Source: Ruegeria arenilitoris
Lineage (GTDB): Bacteria > Pseudomonadota > Alphaproteobacteria > Rhodobacterales > Rhodobacteraceae
Direction: 5' to 3'
Length of the DNA: 64,000 bases
NCBI RefSeq assembly: GCF_013035315.1
Contig: NZ_WQHP01000005.1
Span: 10,001 to 74,000 of the forward strand
Part shown: piece by piece, positions 17,039 through 25,844 of the stretch
Layout of the letters: every line of letters starts with the position of its first letter
How positions within the stretch are numbered: the stretch's first letter is position 1
Translations under genes and position numbers: made by a program
Notes under the pieces: generated by a model
The model's database searches: none
What the model saw: the letters and a program-made list of their open reading frames with translations, nothing else
What the model was told of the DNA's origin: nothing

Positions 17039-18142
17039 TCAGAAGTCGCCGATTTGTTGCCATTGCCGCCGCTCGGATGATGCCAAAGCCGCGGCCAGAA
17101 CACGGTTGACCTCATGCCCGTCACGGAACGTTGGCCAGATCGCTTTTCCGGTATGAATTGCCTCAAGGAAGTCCTTGGCCTCGATTATGATCTGGTCCTG
17201 ATAGCCGGTCCCATGTCCAGGTCCCTGGCAGAACGGCTCATAGTCCGGATGGGCGGGGCCTGTCAGGATCTTGGTAAAACCTCGTTCCGCCTCAGGCCCT
17301 TCTCGACGGTAGAACCACAGGGCGTTCTGATCCTCCTGATCGAACCTGATGGCACCTTTGGTGCCCGATATTTCATAGGCATAGCCCATCTTGCGGCCCG
17401 TAGAGATCCGGCTGACGTAAATGTTCCCCATCGCGCCATTGGCAAAGCGGCACATGATCTGGGCGTGATCATCATTGGTTACCTGCCCACCGGGACGCTC
17501 GTGGTGAACGGTTTCGACCTCGGCCATAACCTCGATAATCGGCCCGATCAGGGCAATGGCGCCGTTGACCATATGCGGGGCCAAGTCGCCGATTGTACCG
17601 TTGGCCATTCCGGTCGTGCGCCACGTCGCCGGAGCGTCGGGGTCGGCATAAAAATCCTCGGTATGCTCGCCGCGGAACCAGGTGATGTCACCCAGCTCTC
17701 CCTGCGCAATCAGCTGGCGTGCAAACTGGGTTGCCGGGGTCCGGACGTAGTTGAACCCCACCATGTTGGCGACACCTGCTGCCTCGGCCGCTGCGACCAT
17801 GGCTTGACCATCTTCCAGCGACGAACCGAGTGGTTTTTCACACAGAACCGGCTTGCCCAATGCGAACGCCGCCTCAGCAATCTGACGATGCGTTGTTTGC
17901 GGCGACGCAATCACGACGGCCTCGACCGCCGGGTCATTGACCAGCGCGCGCCAATCCTCGGTCGACCGTCGGAAACCATAGGCTGCACGATACCGCTCGG
18001 CGCTTTCCGGGCTGGACGCGCAAATCATCTCAAGACGCGGTCGAAGCGCAGTGTTGAACACCGCGCCGACGGCAGACATCGCGACCGAATGAGCCTTGCC
18101 CATATAGCCGCCACCAACGATTCCAATTCCGATTTCAGGCAT
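17039..18142 (-). CDS. Gfo/Idh/MocA-family oxidoreductase
   Basis: A second dehydrogenase of the same superfamily, 367 residues, with the N-terminal GIVGGGYMGKAH Rossmann motif, the CEKPLG segment, and a C-terminal domain with the GDLAPHMVNGAIAL segment whose His is a candidate catalytic residue. It is the first gene of the minus-strand pair and is divergent from the IolC-type kinase, with the perfect operator TTGCAACCGGTTGCAA 25 bases before its start. Several related but distinct IolG-like enzymes in one locus suggest use of more than one inositol stereoisomer or sugar acid. Confidence 0.85.
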   Translation of the reverse strand: MPEIGIGIVGGGYMGKAHSVAMSAVGAVFNTALRPRLEMICASSPESAERYRAAYGFRRSTEDWRALVNDPAVEAVVIASPQTTHRQIAEAAFALGKPVLCEKPLGSSLEDGQAMVAAAEAAGVANMVGFNYVRTPATQFARQLIAQGELGDITWFRGEHTEDFYADPDAPATWRTTGMANGTIGDLAPHMVNGAIALIGPIIEVMAEVETVHHERPGGQVTNDDHAQIMCRFANGAMGNIYVSRISTGRKMGYAYEISGTKGAIRFDQEDQNALWFYRREGPEAERGFTKILTGPAHPDYEPFCQGPGHGTGYQDQIIIEAKDFLEAIHTGKAIWPTFRDGHEVNRVLAAALASSERRQWQQIGDF

Positions 18143-18165
18143 CCGTCACGGCTCCGAACAATGTA

Positions 18166-18183
18166 TTTGCAACCGGTTGCAAA
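18166..18183. promoter_or_regulatory. LacI-type operator in the divergent kinase/dehydrogenase promoter region
   Basis: TTTGCAACCGGTTGCAAA is an 18-base perfect palindrome centred on CCGG, the best copy in the locus. It lies between the divergent starts at 18142 and 18258 and can control both. A different 12-base perfect palindrome, TGAATCGATTCA, follows at 18196-18207. Confidence 0.8.
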
Positions 18184-18195
18184 ATCAGTATCGTG

Positions 18196-18207
18196 TGAAT
18201 CGATTCA
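18196..18207. promoter_or_regulatory. candidate second operator TGAATCGATTCA
   Basis: A 12-base perfect palindrome 51 bases before the kinase start codon. Its length and central CG are like LacI-family sites, but its sequence differs from the TTGCAACCGGTTGCAA set. No second copy was found near the other operators, so it may bind another regulator or be fortuitous. Confidence 0.35.
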
Positions 18208-18257
18208 ACGCAAGGACCAACGATCCTCGCCAGCCCCTTTTTGCCGGAGGTAACGAC

Positions 18258-19238
18258 GTGAACGCTTTGATAGACGGTATCAAAGGAAACCGGTTTGCGG
18301 TCTTTGGCCGTGCTGGCATGGACCTTTATGCCGATCCTGTTGGCGTCAAAAGCGAAGACGCCGACACGTTCCACGCGGATCTGGGCGGGTCATCGGCGAA
18401 CATCTGCGCCGGGCTGGTCAAACTGGGCAGCCAGGCGTCGCTGATCACTTCGGTCTCAGATGATGCCGTGGGCCGGTTCTGTTTGAACAAGCTGGCGCAT
18501 TACGGCGTCGATACGTCCTATATCCGGGTCGTCGGTGGCGAATACCGCATGTCGCTGGCCGTCTACGAAAGCCGGATCGAGAATTTCCAGAATGTCATCT
18601 ACCGAAATGGTGCTGTCGACTTTCAGGTGACCGAAGATGATATGGACAAGGTCGACTACGTTAAGTTCTCGGCGGTGATCTCTGCCGGGACGGTGTTCGC
18701 CTCGGAACCGTCGCGCAGCGCCACGTTTCGCGCTTTCGACAACGCCCGCAATGCGGGATTGCCAGTCATTTTCGACGTTGACTACCGCCCGTACAGCTGG
18801 CCATCCCCCGAAGTCGCCGCTGAGGTCCTGTCGCGTGCAGGCGAGGCCAGCGATCTGATCGTCGGCAATGACGAAGAGTTCGGGTTCATGGCCGGAGGCA
18901 TCGAAAAGGGCTTGGACAAGGCAAAGGAACTGGCCGCAAAACCGGGGCGCATCGTCATCTACAAGATGGGCGAAAAAGGCGCGATCACGTTTGCAGACGG
19001 GCAAGAAATCGAAACCGGCATCTATCCGGTTACGGCCGTGAAACCCAATGGTGCAGGTGACAGCTTTATGGCTGGTCTGTTGGCCTCAATTGCAGCAGGC
19101 AGCGAGCTGAAAGACGCCGTTATGCGCGGTTCAGCCTGCGCATCAATCGTCGTTTCAAAACCCGGGTGTGCCCCGGCCATGCCAACATTGCCGGAACTGG
19201 ACGCGTTTCTCGCCTCTCATCCCGGCCCAACGACATAG
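18258..19238 (+). CDS. iolC: PfkB-family sugar kinase, 5-dehydro-2-deoxygluconokinase (IolC-like)
   Basis: Phosphorylates 5-dehydro-2-deoxygluconate (DKG) in inositol breakdown. The 326-residue ribokinase-fold protein has the N-terminal DLGGSSANICAGL glycine-rich motif and the C-terminal NGAGDSFMAG motif with the catalytic Asp. The start is GTG at 18258, chosen because GGAGG lies 7 bases before it. An in-frame TTG at 18177 would fall inside the operator. Unlike many IolC proteins, it has no fused C-terminal DUF2090 domain. First of three closely packed plus-strand genes (kinase, IolB-family protein, aldolase), under the operator at 18166-18183. Confidence 0.88.
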   Translation: MNALIDGIKGNRFAVFGRAGMDLYADPVGVKSEDADTFHADLGGSSANICAGLVKLGSQASLITSVSDDAVGRFCLNKLAHYGVDTSYIRVVGGEYRMSLAVYESRIENFQNVIYRNGAVDFQVTEDDMDKVDYVKFSAVISAGTVFASEPSRSATFRAFDNARNAGLPVIFDVDYRPYSWPSPEVAAEVLSRAGEASDLIVGNDEEFGFMAGGIEKGLDKAKELAAKPGRIVIYKMGEKGAITFADGQEIETGIYPVTAVKPNGAGDSFMAGLLASIAAGSELKDAVMRGSACASIVVSKPGCAPAMPTLPELDAFLASHPGPTT

Positions 19239-19247
19239 GAGACTTCC

Positions 19248-20084
19248 ATGCATATCGCGCCCTATGACAATCAGAACAAACCCATCGTCGATGCCGATGA
19301 CCCCACAGTCCCGCTGAATTACTTCAACATCGTCAAACTGAAAAACGGCGAGGCGTTCGAGTATCAGGTGCCGGGTTATGAGACCTGCATCGTTCCTGCC
19401 ACCGGCAGTGTCGACGTTGACGTTGAAGGCGTACACTTCGCCAAGCTGGGCAACCGCGGCGAAGATGTATGGGACGGTGACCCGGAAGGCGTTTACGTTC
19501 CCGTCGGCGCTAAAGTTCGGCTGGTCTGCGTTTCAGACGAAACGGAAGTTTTTATCGCGGGAGCTAAGTACGATAAGGTTCTGGATCCCTTCGATGTGCG
19601 CGAACACGACTTGGTTCAATACGGCAGCGACGACACCAAAACTCATCGCAAGATCAAGCACATCCTCGGTCAGAAACAGCACGACAAGGTCGGTCGCCTG
19701 CTGGTCAGTGAGCTGTTCACCGTTGGTCAGGGCGGCTGGTCCGGCTTTCCCAGCCACAAGCATGACACCAACCGTCTGCCGGACGAAACCCGTCACGACG
19801 AGACCTACAACTTCCGCTTCAAGCCGAACTGGGGTTCGGGCCTGCAAATGTTGCAGCGCGAAGACAACGAGCCCGGTGACGCCTATCACATCGTCGACGG
19901 CTCAACGATCTGCATCGACAAGGGCTACCACCCCTGCTGTGTGCTGCCCGGATACGAGATGTATTACTTCACGATCCTAGGCGGCCTGTCACAGCGCTCT
20001 CTGGTCCAGTTTTTCCAGCCCACCCATGCCTATCAGGTCGAAACGATCCCGGGCATCAAAGACATGATTGCCAAGTTCAAATGA
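19248..20084 (+). CDS. IolB/KduI-family sugar-acid isomerase, second paralogue
   Basis: A 278-residue bicupin protein of the 5-deoxyglucuronate isomerase family. The metal-site region is visible as FPSHKHD, then DETYNFRF and the C-terminal GYHPCCVLPGYEMYY. It shows clear similarity to the iolB product at 20946-21752 but is divergent, so it may isomerise a related deoxy-sugar acid or do the same step. AGGAGA lies 7 bases before the ATG. Its last codons overlap the aldolase start (ATGA at 20081-20084), tying it to the kinase/aldolase operon. Confidence 0.82.
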   Translation: MHIAPYDNQNKPIVDADDPTVPLNYFNIVKLKNGEAFEYQVPGYETCIVPATGSVDVDVEGVHFAKLGNRGEDVWDGDPEGVYVPVGAKVRLVCVSDETEVFIAGAKYDKVLDPFDVREHDLVQYGSDDTKTHRKIKHILGQKQHDKVGRLLVSELFTVGQGGWSGFPSHKHDTNRLPDETRHDETYNFRFKPNWGSGLQMLQREDNEPGDAYHIVDGSTICIDKGYHPCCVLPGYEMYYFTILGGLSQRSLVQFFQPTHAYQVETIPGIKDMIAKFK

Positions 20085-20920
20085 CACTGGTCACTCTCAA
20101 AGACGTCCTGACCCCGGCATATGAACAAGGTTATGCCGTGGGTGGCCTTGTCACCCTTGGGTGGGAAGACATGCGCGCCTATGTGGCCGCAGCCGAAGCC
20201 GAAAATGCTCCAGTGATCTTGCAAGCGGGCCCAAGCTGCCGCGAGCATACTCCGCTGCCCATTCTGGGTAAGATGTTCCGCCATCTGGCCGAGAACGCCT
20301 CGGTTCCGGTCGTGGCGCATTTGGATCATGGTTATACGTTCGAGGACTGCAAGATCGCGTTGGACAGCGGGTTCACCTCGCTGATGTTCGACGGTTCGCG
20401 CAAGCCGCTGCAGCAAAACATCGACGAAACCGCCGCCATTGCCGAGATGGCGCATGCGGCCGGTATATCATGCGAAGGCGAGATTGGGTTCGTTGGCTAT
20501 TCCGGTGGCGAAGGGTCGAACGGTACAGATCCGTCCGAAGCTGCCCAATTCGCTCGCGAAAGCGGCGTCGATGCGATGGCCATCTCAGTGGGTAACGTCC
20601 ACCTGCAGCAAAACAAAGAGGGCGGGCTGGACAAAGCCCGCATTGCGGAAATCGACGCCGCAACCGACGTGCCTTTGGTCATTCACGGCGGCTCAGGCGT
20701 GCCGGTCGAACAACGCAGCCGGTTGGCGCGTGAGACTTCGATCTGCAAGTTCAACATCGGAACCGAGCTGCGCATGGCATTCGGCCACGCCCTGCGCGAG
20801 GCGGTTAATCGCGACCCGGAACGATTCGATCGCGTGACGATCCTGAAAGAAACCCATGACCCGGTCGAGGCCGCAGCGCGCATAGTCATTCGCGCCTTTG
20901 GAGCCCCGCCACAAGGGTAA
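20081..20920 (+). CDS. class II fructose-bisphosphate-type aldolase (IolJ-like, DKGP aldolase)
   Basis: A 279-residue zinc aldolase. The zinc and substrate residues lie in VAHLDHGYTFE, SLMFDGSRKPL, EGEIGFVG, LVIHGGSGVP and SICKFNIGTELR. Together with the IolC-type kinase this is the expected 2-deoxy-5-keto-D-gluconate-6-phosphate aldolase, yielding dihydroxyacetone phosphate and malonate semialdehyde. The family also includes ordinary fructose-bisphosphate and tagatose-bisphosphate aldolases, and the assignment rests on context. The start overlaps the IolB-like stop by four bases. Confidence 0.85.
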   Translation: MTLVTLKDVLTPAYEQGYAVGGLVTLGWEDMRAYVAAAEAENAPVILQAGPSCREHTPLPILGKMFRHLAENASVPVVAHLDHGYTFEDCKIALDSGFTSLMFDGSRKPLQQNIDETAAIAEMAHAAGISCEGEIGFVGYSGGEGSNGTDPSEAAQFARESGVDAMAISVGNVHLQQNKEGGLDKARIAEIDAATDVPLVIHGGSGVPVEQRSRLARETSICKFNIGTELRMAFGHALREAVNRDPERFDRVTILKETHDPVEAAARIVIRAFGAPPQG

Positions 20921-20935
20921 AGCCCGGGGGCGGGG
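20904..20935. terminator. possible hairpin between convergent genes
   Basis: CCCCGCC (20904-20910) can pair with GGCGGGG (20929-20935) across an 18-base loop in the short gap between the aldolase stop and the iolB stop. No T-run follows in either direction, so terminator function is only a guess. Confidence 0.3.
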
Positions 20936-20945
20936 TCGGTTCAGA

Positions 20946-21752
20946 TTATCCGTCCCGCTCCATGATCCATTCGACCTCGGGGGCCGGGACGAACCGCCAT
21001 TTCCGCAGCGGTCCCGCCATGACGTTCAGATAGTACATCTCGAACCCATAAGGCGCGCCGCAGGGATGATGACCGCGCGGGACAGTCACGACATCTCCGT
21101 CCGAAACGGCCATGGTTTCATCCAACTGACCGTCATCGGTATAGACCCGCTGAATGCCAAAACCGTTGGCTGGATTCAGACGGTGGTAATAGGTCTCTTC
21201 CAGGTAAGTGATCCGGGGATAGTCGTCCTCGTCATGGCGGTGACTGGGGTAGGACGACCAGTGGCCGTTGGGTGTAAAGACTTCGGTCACCAAAAGACTG
21301 TCGGCGTAATCCTCGGCCTCCATCGCGATGTTGTTGATATAGCGCGTGTTCACGCCCTTTCCCCGTTTCGTCAGGGTGATACCGTCGGGGCCGATCCGGC
21401 GCGCTTCGTGACCACCTTTGCCCGGCGCGGAACACACAGCGATTACGCAATCGGTTTCGGCCACAGCCGTCCAATCAGTGCCATTCGGAAGGTAAAGGCA
21501 ATGCGGCGGCGTCTTCTCGAACACGTTCATTCGGTCGCCCAGAACGCCCCAATCCTGCCCCGCCCCGGTAATGCTGGCCTTGCCCTCGACCATGACCAGA
21601 ATGACCTCACGATCGCCGGTTGCCTCGCTGACCCTACCCCCAGCCCGCAGGTGGTAAAGGCCAAACCCGACATAGCGCCACCCGGCACTGGCCGGAGTTA
21701 TGTCATGCACTTTTCCTCTGCGCCCAAAGGGCTTTTTGAGCAGATCCGACAT
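20946..21752 (-). CDS. iolB: 5-deoxy-glucuronate isomerase IolB
   Basis: Converts 5-deoxy-glucuronate to 5-dehydro-2-deoxygluconate in myo-inositol catabolism. The 268-residue bicupin has the classical IolB features: YPSHRHDEDDYPR, EETYYHRLNPANGFGIQRVYTDD, and VPRGHHPCGAPYGFEMYYLN, containing the His/Glu metal ligands. GGAGAG lies 7 bases before the ATG. It is the distal gene of the minus-strand operon after iolD, iolE and a PhyH-type dioxygenase. It is closer to canonical IolB than the paralogue at 19248-20084. Confidence 0.92.
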   Translation of the reverse strand: MSDLLKKPFGRRGKVHDITPASAGWRYVGFGLYHLRAGGRVSEATGDREVILVMVEGKASITGAGQDWGVLGDRMNVFEKTPPHCLYLPNGTDWTAVAETDCVIAVCSAPGKGGHEARRIGPDGITLTKRGKGVNTRYINNIAMEAEDYADSLLVTEVFTPNGHWSSYPSHRHDEDDYPRITYLEETYYHRLNPANGFGIQRVYTDDGQLDETMAVSDGDVVTVPRGHHPCGAPYGFEMYYLNVMAGPLRKWRFVPAPEVEWIMERDG

Positions 21753-21799
21753 GTGTTCTCTCCGTATGAGGCGGGCTTGACGGGCCCGCCTTTAGTTCC

Positions 21800-22981
21800 T
21801 CAGGCAGCTTGCCTTGTTTGCAGGGCCGAGAACGCCTCGGCCAGTTGTCCTTCGCTCCATCCTTCGGCCACCGCGCGGCGCAGAATATCGGCCTGACTTT
21901 CGGGCGCGTTGCCGCCGATGGGCGGGTCAGTGTCCAGATTGGTCGGGAATGGATAACCCTCTGCCGTGGCTGAAATAACGGCATCCAGTTCGGCCCCACT
22001 CAGTTCACCACGTTGTTTCAAGGCAACGAGAGAGGTGAACACCGCTTGGGACATGGATCGCCGATCAATGGCTTCCATCGCGCGTCCAAAAGCGGATGAG
22101 ATTTGCAACAGGTTGGCCATCCGGTTGATATCTGCGCTGCGGTTTTCGCCCGCCGCGTGGAACAGCGCCGGATTGAAGAAAACGGCATCTCCCTTGTCCA
22201 ACGGCAACTGAATGCAGTTTTCCTCGAAATGGGCACGGTGGCTCTCGTCGTGGAACGCAAGGTAGCCCGGCGGATACAACTGGGAAAAGGGCAACAGCTT
22301 GGTTGGTCCGCTTTCCACCGGCATGTCGCAATGCGCGACTGCACCCTGCAGCGTCAGCGATGCCGTAACCAAATGAGCGTGCGCCGGATAACACGCCGCG
22401 CTGTCCGCGCTCTGAAACCCCAGGTGGTAATCCCTATGCGCCTGTTGCGCTTTACCGCCAGGACGCACTTGGTTGATCTGAGCGGTGACCTGATAATTTG
22501 GCCCCAGCCACGCCTCACACGCCGCCGCTGTCGCGGTGTTCCCGAAATAGAGTGCAAATCCTTCGGGGTCACGCAGGCACTGCTTTTGCAGCGCATTCCA
22601 GATCCGGTCGTTCGCGTCCGACGCGGCGAAGTGATCGCCTTCGCCGGCACCACTTTGACGTTCCTCTTCGATGATCTGGCGAAAAACATCGCTGGCGCGA
22701 TCGATGACAGATGTATCTGCGAACGCTCCCTTCAGGGCGATCACTCCGGCCGATTTACCCAAAACATGGCCCCACTCGGCCAACAGAGCTTTGCGCTTGC
22801 CTGCGTCGTCCAACAGCGGCCGCAATGCGTGCATGTCGTAGATCGGAACGTTCTTTTCAATCGAGGCGGCATGGGGCACCGCTTCGGCTGCAAGACTCTG
22901 CGAGGTCAACACCTTGAATTCATCCAGATCACAGGATTCACGGTCGAAGTAACCAACAAAACCCAGTTCTTGATTTACCAT
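21800..22981 (-). CDS. phytanoyl-CoA dioxygenase (PhyH)-family Fe(II)/2-oxoglutarate oxygenase
   Basis: A 393-residue protein of the PhyH superfamily. The HxD metal motif is in AHRDYHLGFQ; the distal His and the Arg that binds 2-oxoglutarate appear in ALFHAAGENRS. It is longer than typical bacterial members (about 250-300 residues), with extra N- and C-terminal sequence. It lies in the inositol operon, 48 bases from iolB and 50 from iolE. No dioxygenase is part of the textbook inositol pathway, so its substrate is unknown; a polyol, sugar acid or inositol derivative is a guess from position. Confidence 0.78.
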   Translation of the reverse strand: MVNQELGFVGYFDRESCDLDEFKVLTSQSLAAEAVPHAASIEKNVPIYDMHALRPLLDDAGKRKALLAEWGHVLGKSAGVIALKGAFADTSVIDRASDVFRQIIEEERQSGAGEGDHFAASDANDRIWNALQKQCLRDPEGFALYFGNTATAAACEAWLGPNYQVTAQINQVRPGGKAQQAHRDYHLGFQSADSAACYPAHAHLVTASLTLQGAVAHCDMPVESGPTKLLPFSQLYPPGYLAFHDESHRAHFEENCIQLPLDKGDAVFFNPALFHAAGENRSADINRMANLLQISSAFGRAMEAIDRRSMSQAVFTSLVALKQRGELSGAELDAVISATAEGYPFPTNLDTDPPIGGNAPESQADILRRAVAEGWSEGQLAEAFSALQTRQAA

Positions 22982-23031
22982 GAGACATCTCCCTTTTTCA
23001 TGGCTTCGGTGTCGCCCCGCAGGGCTGGTTA

Positions 23032-23931
23032 TTACGCTTGGACCTCCAATCCTGCTTGCGCGCAGACGTTGAGAATATGCTCATAGCCCTTCTTGGAATA
23101 CTCGTAGGGCGGTGCCTTGGCCGGGTCTTGCTCGGCCTCGACCACGATCCAACCGTCGTAGCCCATGGATTTCAAAGCGTTCGCCACCGCCTGAAAGTCG
23201 ATGCACCCGTCACCCGGTACTGTGAACGCGCCCGCGACGACGGCATCCAGGAAACTACGGTCGTTTTCGCGCACATCCTGAACAACTGTCGGACGGATGT
23301 CCTTGAAATGAACATGATGGACCCGGTCCCCCCAACGGTTCAGGGTGGCCATGACATCGCCACCGCCGAACAGCAGGTGGCCGGTGTCAAAGCACAGCTT
23401 TACCTCGGGACCTGATCCTTCCATCAGCCAGTTCACATCGTCTTCGGTTTCGATGATCGTGCCCATGTGGTGGTGGTAGGCCATCGGCATGCCCTGATCG
23501 CCCATCCATTTGGCCAACTCGGTGATCTTGGCGGCATAGGCCAAGACCTCATCCCTAGACAGTTTGGGTCGGTTATTGACCGGGGTACCGGCCTGCCCCT
23601 GAACGGTGTTCGAGCATTCGGCATAGACGATGCACGGGCTGTTCAGCGCCACAAACTGCTCGACCTGTTCGCGGACGGCTTCGCGTTCAGTCGCGAAGTC
23701 GTTGACCAGAGACGCACCCGAACACCACCCACCGCACAGCGCAATGTCATTGCCTTCGAGATATGCGCGCAACCCTTCGGTATCGCTGGGCATACGCTGG
23801 CCGCGTTCGACACCGACATAACCGATCTCACGCGCTTCCTTCAGTGCTTGCTCCATCGTATAAGCCGCCGTCAGGTCCGGCAGATCATCATTCTGCCAGG
23901 CGATCGGAGAAATCCCGATTTTCACGCTCAT
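23032..23931 (-). CDS. iolE: inosose dehydratase / sugar-phosphate isomerase-epimerase family IolE
   Basis: Dehydrates scyllo-inosose (2-keto-myo-inositol) to the trione form. The 299-residue TIM-barrel protein of the AP-endonuclease-2 family starts VKIGISPIAWQNDDLPDL, a typical IolE N-terminus, and has GYVGVERG, AYHHHMGTIIE, CFDTGHLLFGGGD and VHHVHFKDIRP metal-site segments, ending near WIVVEAEQDP. The ATG overlaps the iolD stop (ATGA), so the two are translationally coupled in the operon. Confidence 0.93.
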   Translation of the reverse strand: MSVKIGISPIAWQNDDLPDLTAAYTMEQALKEAREIGYVGVERGQRMPSDTEGLRAYLEGNDIALCGGWCSGASLVNDFATEREAVREQVEQFVALNSPCIVYAECSNTVQGQAGTPVNNRPKLSRDEVLAYAAKITELAKWMGDQGMPMAYHHHMGTIIETEDDVNWLMEGSGPEVKLCFDTGHLLFGGGDVMATLNRWGDRVHHVHFKDIRPTVVQDVRENDRSFLDAVVAGAFTVPGDGCIDFQAVANALKSMGYDGWIVVEAEQDPAKAPPYEYSKKGYEHILNVCAQAGLEVQA

Positions 23932-25760
23932 TTCGTGTTTCTTTCCTTAATCGCCAGCTCATAGGCTGCGCGTTTTTCGTTCACTTCGGGACGGATGCTG
24001 ACTTCGGGAACCGCCACTTCCCACCACGTGCCGCCGTATTCGGTCGAGGGGTAGGGATCAGTGTCGATGACAACCACATAAGGCCCTTTGACATCGCCCC
24101 GTTTGGCAAGCGCTTCTTCAAGCTCAGCAACCGAGCTGACCTTGACGGAGGTTGCCCCCATTGCCGCCGCGTGGGCCGCGAAATCAATGGCCGAGGGATT
24201 CTCATGCACCGCATGGTCCAGCAGGTTGTTAAACTCGGCCCCGCCGGTGCCCATCTGAAGACGGTTGATGCAGCCAAAGCCACGGTTGTCGGTAATGACT
24301 ACGGTGAACGAAACACCCATCATCGCCGCCGTCGCCATTTCAGAATTGGCCATCATATAGGTTCCGTCGCCGGTAAAGCAGATCACATCGCGATCCGGCT
24401 GTGCCATCTTGATGCCCATCGCACCGGCAATCTCATAACCCATGCAGCTAAAACCGTACTCCATGTGATAGGCACCTGGGCGCGGCGCTTTCCAGAGTTT
24501 GTGGAGTTCTCCCGGCATTGTTCCTGCGGCGCACATAACGACCGTATCGTCATTTGAGGCACGTTGGACCGCGCCAACAACCTGCATGTCCGTTGGCAGC
24601 GCGTTTCCGTCGCCCGGCGCATCCGTCAGCTTGTCGACCTTGCCGTACCATTCGGCCTTCAGCGTATCCGCCAAAGGATCGGCCCGGTATCCCTGCAACG
24701 CTGCGCCCAATTCCTCCAACCCAACAAGCGCGTCTGACTGCAGCGGCATCGCGCCGTGCTTTTCTGCATCATAGGCAGCCGTATTCAGGCAGATCATCTC
24801 GCGTTCCGGGTTGGAAAACAGGCCCCAAGACCCAGTGGTAAAATCCTGCAGGCGAGAGCCGACGGCCAGCACAAGATCCGCCTCGGCGCAGACCGAGTTT
24901 GCCGGTTCGCCACCGGTCACGCCTACGGGTCCAAGGTTCAACGGGTGATCCCATGCCAGAGCGGATTTTCCAGCTTGTGTCTCGGTGATCGGGATATTGT
25001 GCGTTTCCACGAAACTCTGCAGCGCATCAGTTGCGCCCGAGTAGTGAACACCGCCTCCGGCCACGATGACCGGGCGCTTTGCCGCCTTGATGGCCGCGAC
25101 CGCGCGGGCCAGTTCGCCTTCATCCGGACGGATGCGGCGCTGATACCAGATACGCGGTTCAAAGAAGCTTTCCGGATAATCGTACGCCTCGGCCTGTACG
25201 TCCTGACAGAAAGCCAAAGTCACCGGCCCACAGTCCGCCGGGTCCGTCATCGTGCGGAACGCGCGCGGCAACGCGGTTAAAAGGTGTTCGGGCCGTGAAA
25301 TTCGATCGAAGTACCGGCTGACAGGCTTGAAGCAATCATTGGCACTGACCGTTCCGTCGCCAAAGCTCTCGATTTGTTGCAGCACAGGATCAGGGCCACG
25401 TGTCGCGAAGACATCGCCGGGAATGATCAGAACCGGCAACCGGTTCACATGGGCCAGCGCGGCTGCCGTGACCATATTGGTTGCACCCGGCCCAATGGAC
25501 GAGGTTACAGCCATGCCCCGCGTACGTCGCATTTGCTTAGCATAGGCGATGGCACAATGCGCCATGGTCTGCTCATTATGGCCGCGATAGGTCGGCAGGC
25601 TGTCCTTTACGGCATGCAACGCCTCACCCAATCCGGCCACATTGCCGTGACCAAAAATCGCCCAGACACCTGCGATGAATGGCTCTCCGGCCTCATTCAT
25701 CTGCGCGCCCAGATAGCGGACCAGAGCTTGCGCTGCGGTCAGTCTGATTGTCTTGCCCAT
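23928..25760 (-). CDS. iolD: ThDP-dependent trihydroxycyclohexane-1,2-dione hydrolase IolD
   Basis: Opens the ring of 3D-(3,5/4)-trihydroxycyclohexane-1,2-dione using thiamine diphosphate. The 610-residue protein has the acetolactate-synthase-like three-domain layout, with the ThDP motif GDG (in FTGDGTYMMANSEMATAAMM) near residue 470 and the N-terminal catalytic Glu region in GVWAIFGHGNVAGLGEAL. I use the ATG at 25760, because AAAGGG lies 6 bases upstream; a TTG start 15 bases earlier is less likely. It belongs to the long minus-strand operon and is followed by iolE with overlap. Confidence 0.94.
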   Translation of the reverse strand: MGKTIRLTAAQALVRYLGAQMNEAGEPFIAGVWAIFGHGNVAGLGEALHAVKDSLPTYRGHNEQTMAHCAIAYAKQMRRTRGMAVTSSIGPGATNMVTAAALAHVNRLPVLIIPGDVFATRGPDPVLQQIESFGDGTVSANDCFKPVSRYFDRISRPEHLLTALPRAFRTMTDPADCGPVTLAFCQDVQAEAYDYPESFFEPRIWYQRRIRPDEGELARAVAAIKAAKRPVIVAGGGVHYSGATDALQSFVETHNIPITETQAGKSALAWDHPLNLGPVGVTGGEPANSVCAEADLVLAVGSRLQDFTTGSWGLFSNPEREMICLNTAAYDAEKHGAMPLQSDALVGLEELGAALQGYRADPLADTLKAEWYGKVDKLTDAPGDGNALPTDMQVVGAVQRASNDDTVVMCAAGTMPGELHKLWKAPRPGAYHMEYGFSCMGYEIAGAMGIKMAQPDRDVICFTGDGTYMMANSEMATAAMMGVSFTVVITDNRGFGCINRLQMGTGGAEFNNLLDHAVHENPSAIDFAAHAAAMGATSVKVSSVAELEEALAKRGDVKGPYVVVIDTDPYPSTEYGGTWWEVAVPEVSIRPEVNEKRAAYELAIKERNTK

Positions 25761-25844
25761 TGTGATCCCTTTCAACTTAAGGCCACCCCGGCCAGTCGGT
25801 TGAATTCTAGTTTCTTCAATATGTCCGGTCCACGCGGGAACGCG

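Noticed and set aside
17114..18253. A 379-codon plus-strand frame opposite the Gfo/Idh/MocA gene
   Set aside because: Antisense shadow; the opposite strand has a clear dehydrogenase with EKP motif.
18177..18257. In-frame TTG extension of the IolC-type kinase
   Set aside because: Would start inside the operator; the GTG at 18258 has a GGAGG site at ideal spacing.
25431..25450. GGCAACCGGTTC word inside iolD resembling half of the LacI-type operator
   Set aside because: Only the centre and one half fit; the TTGCAA arm is lost and it lies mid-gene, so chance is likely.
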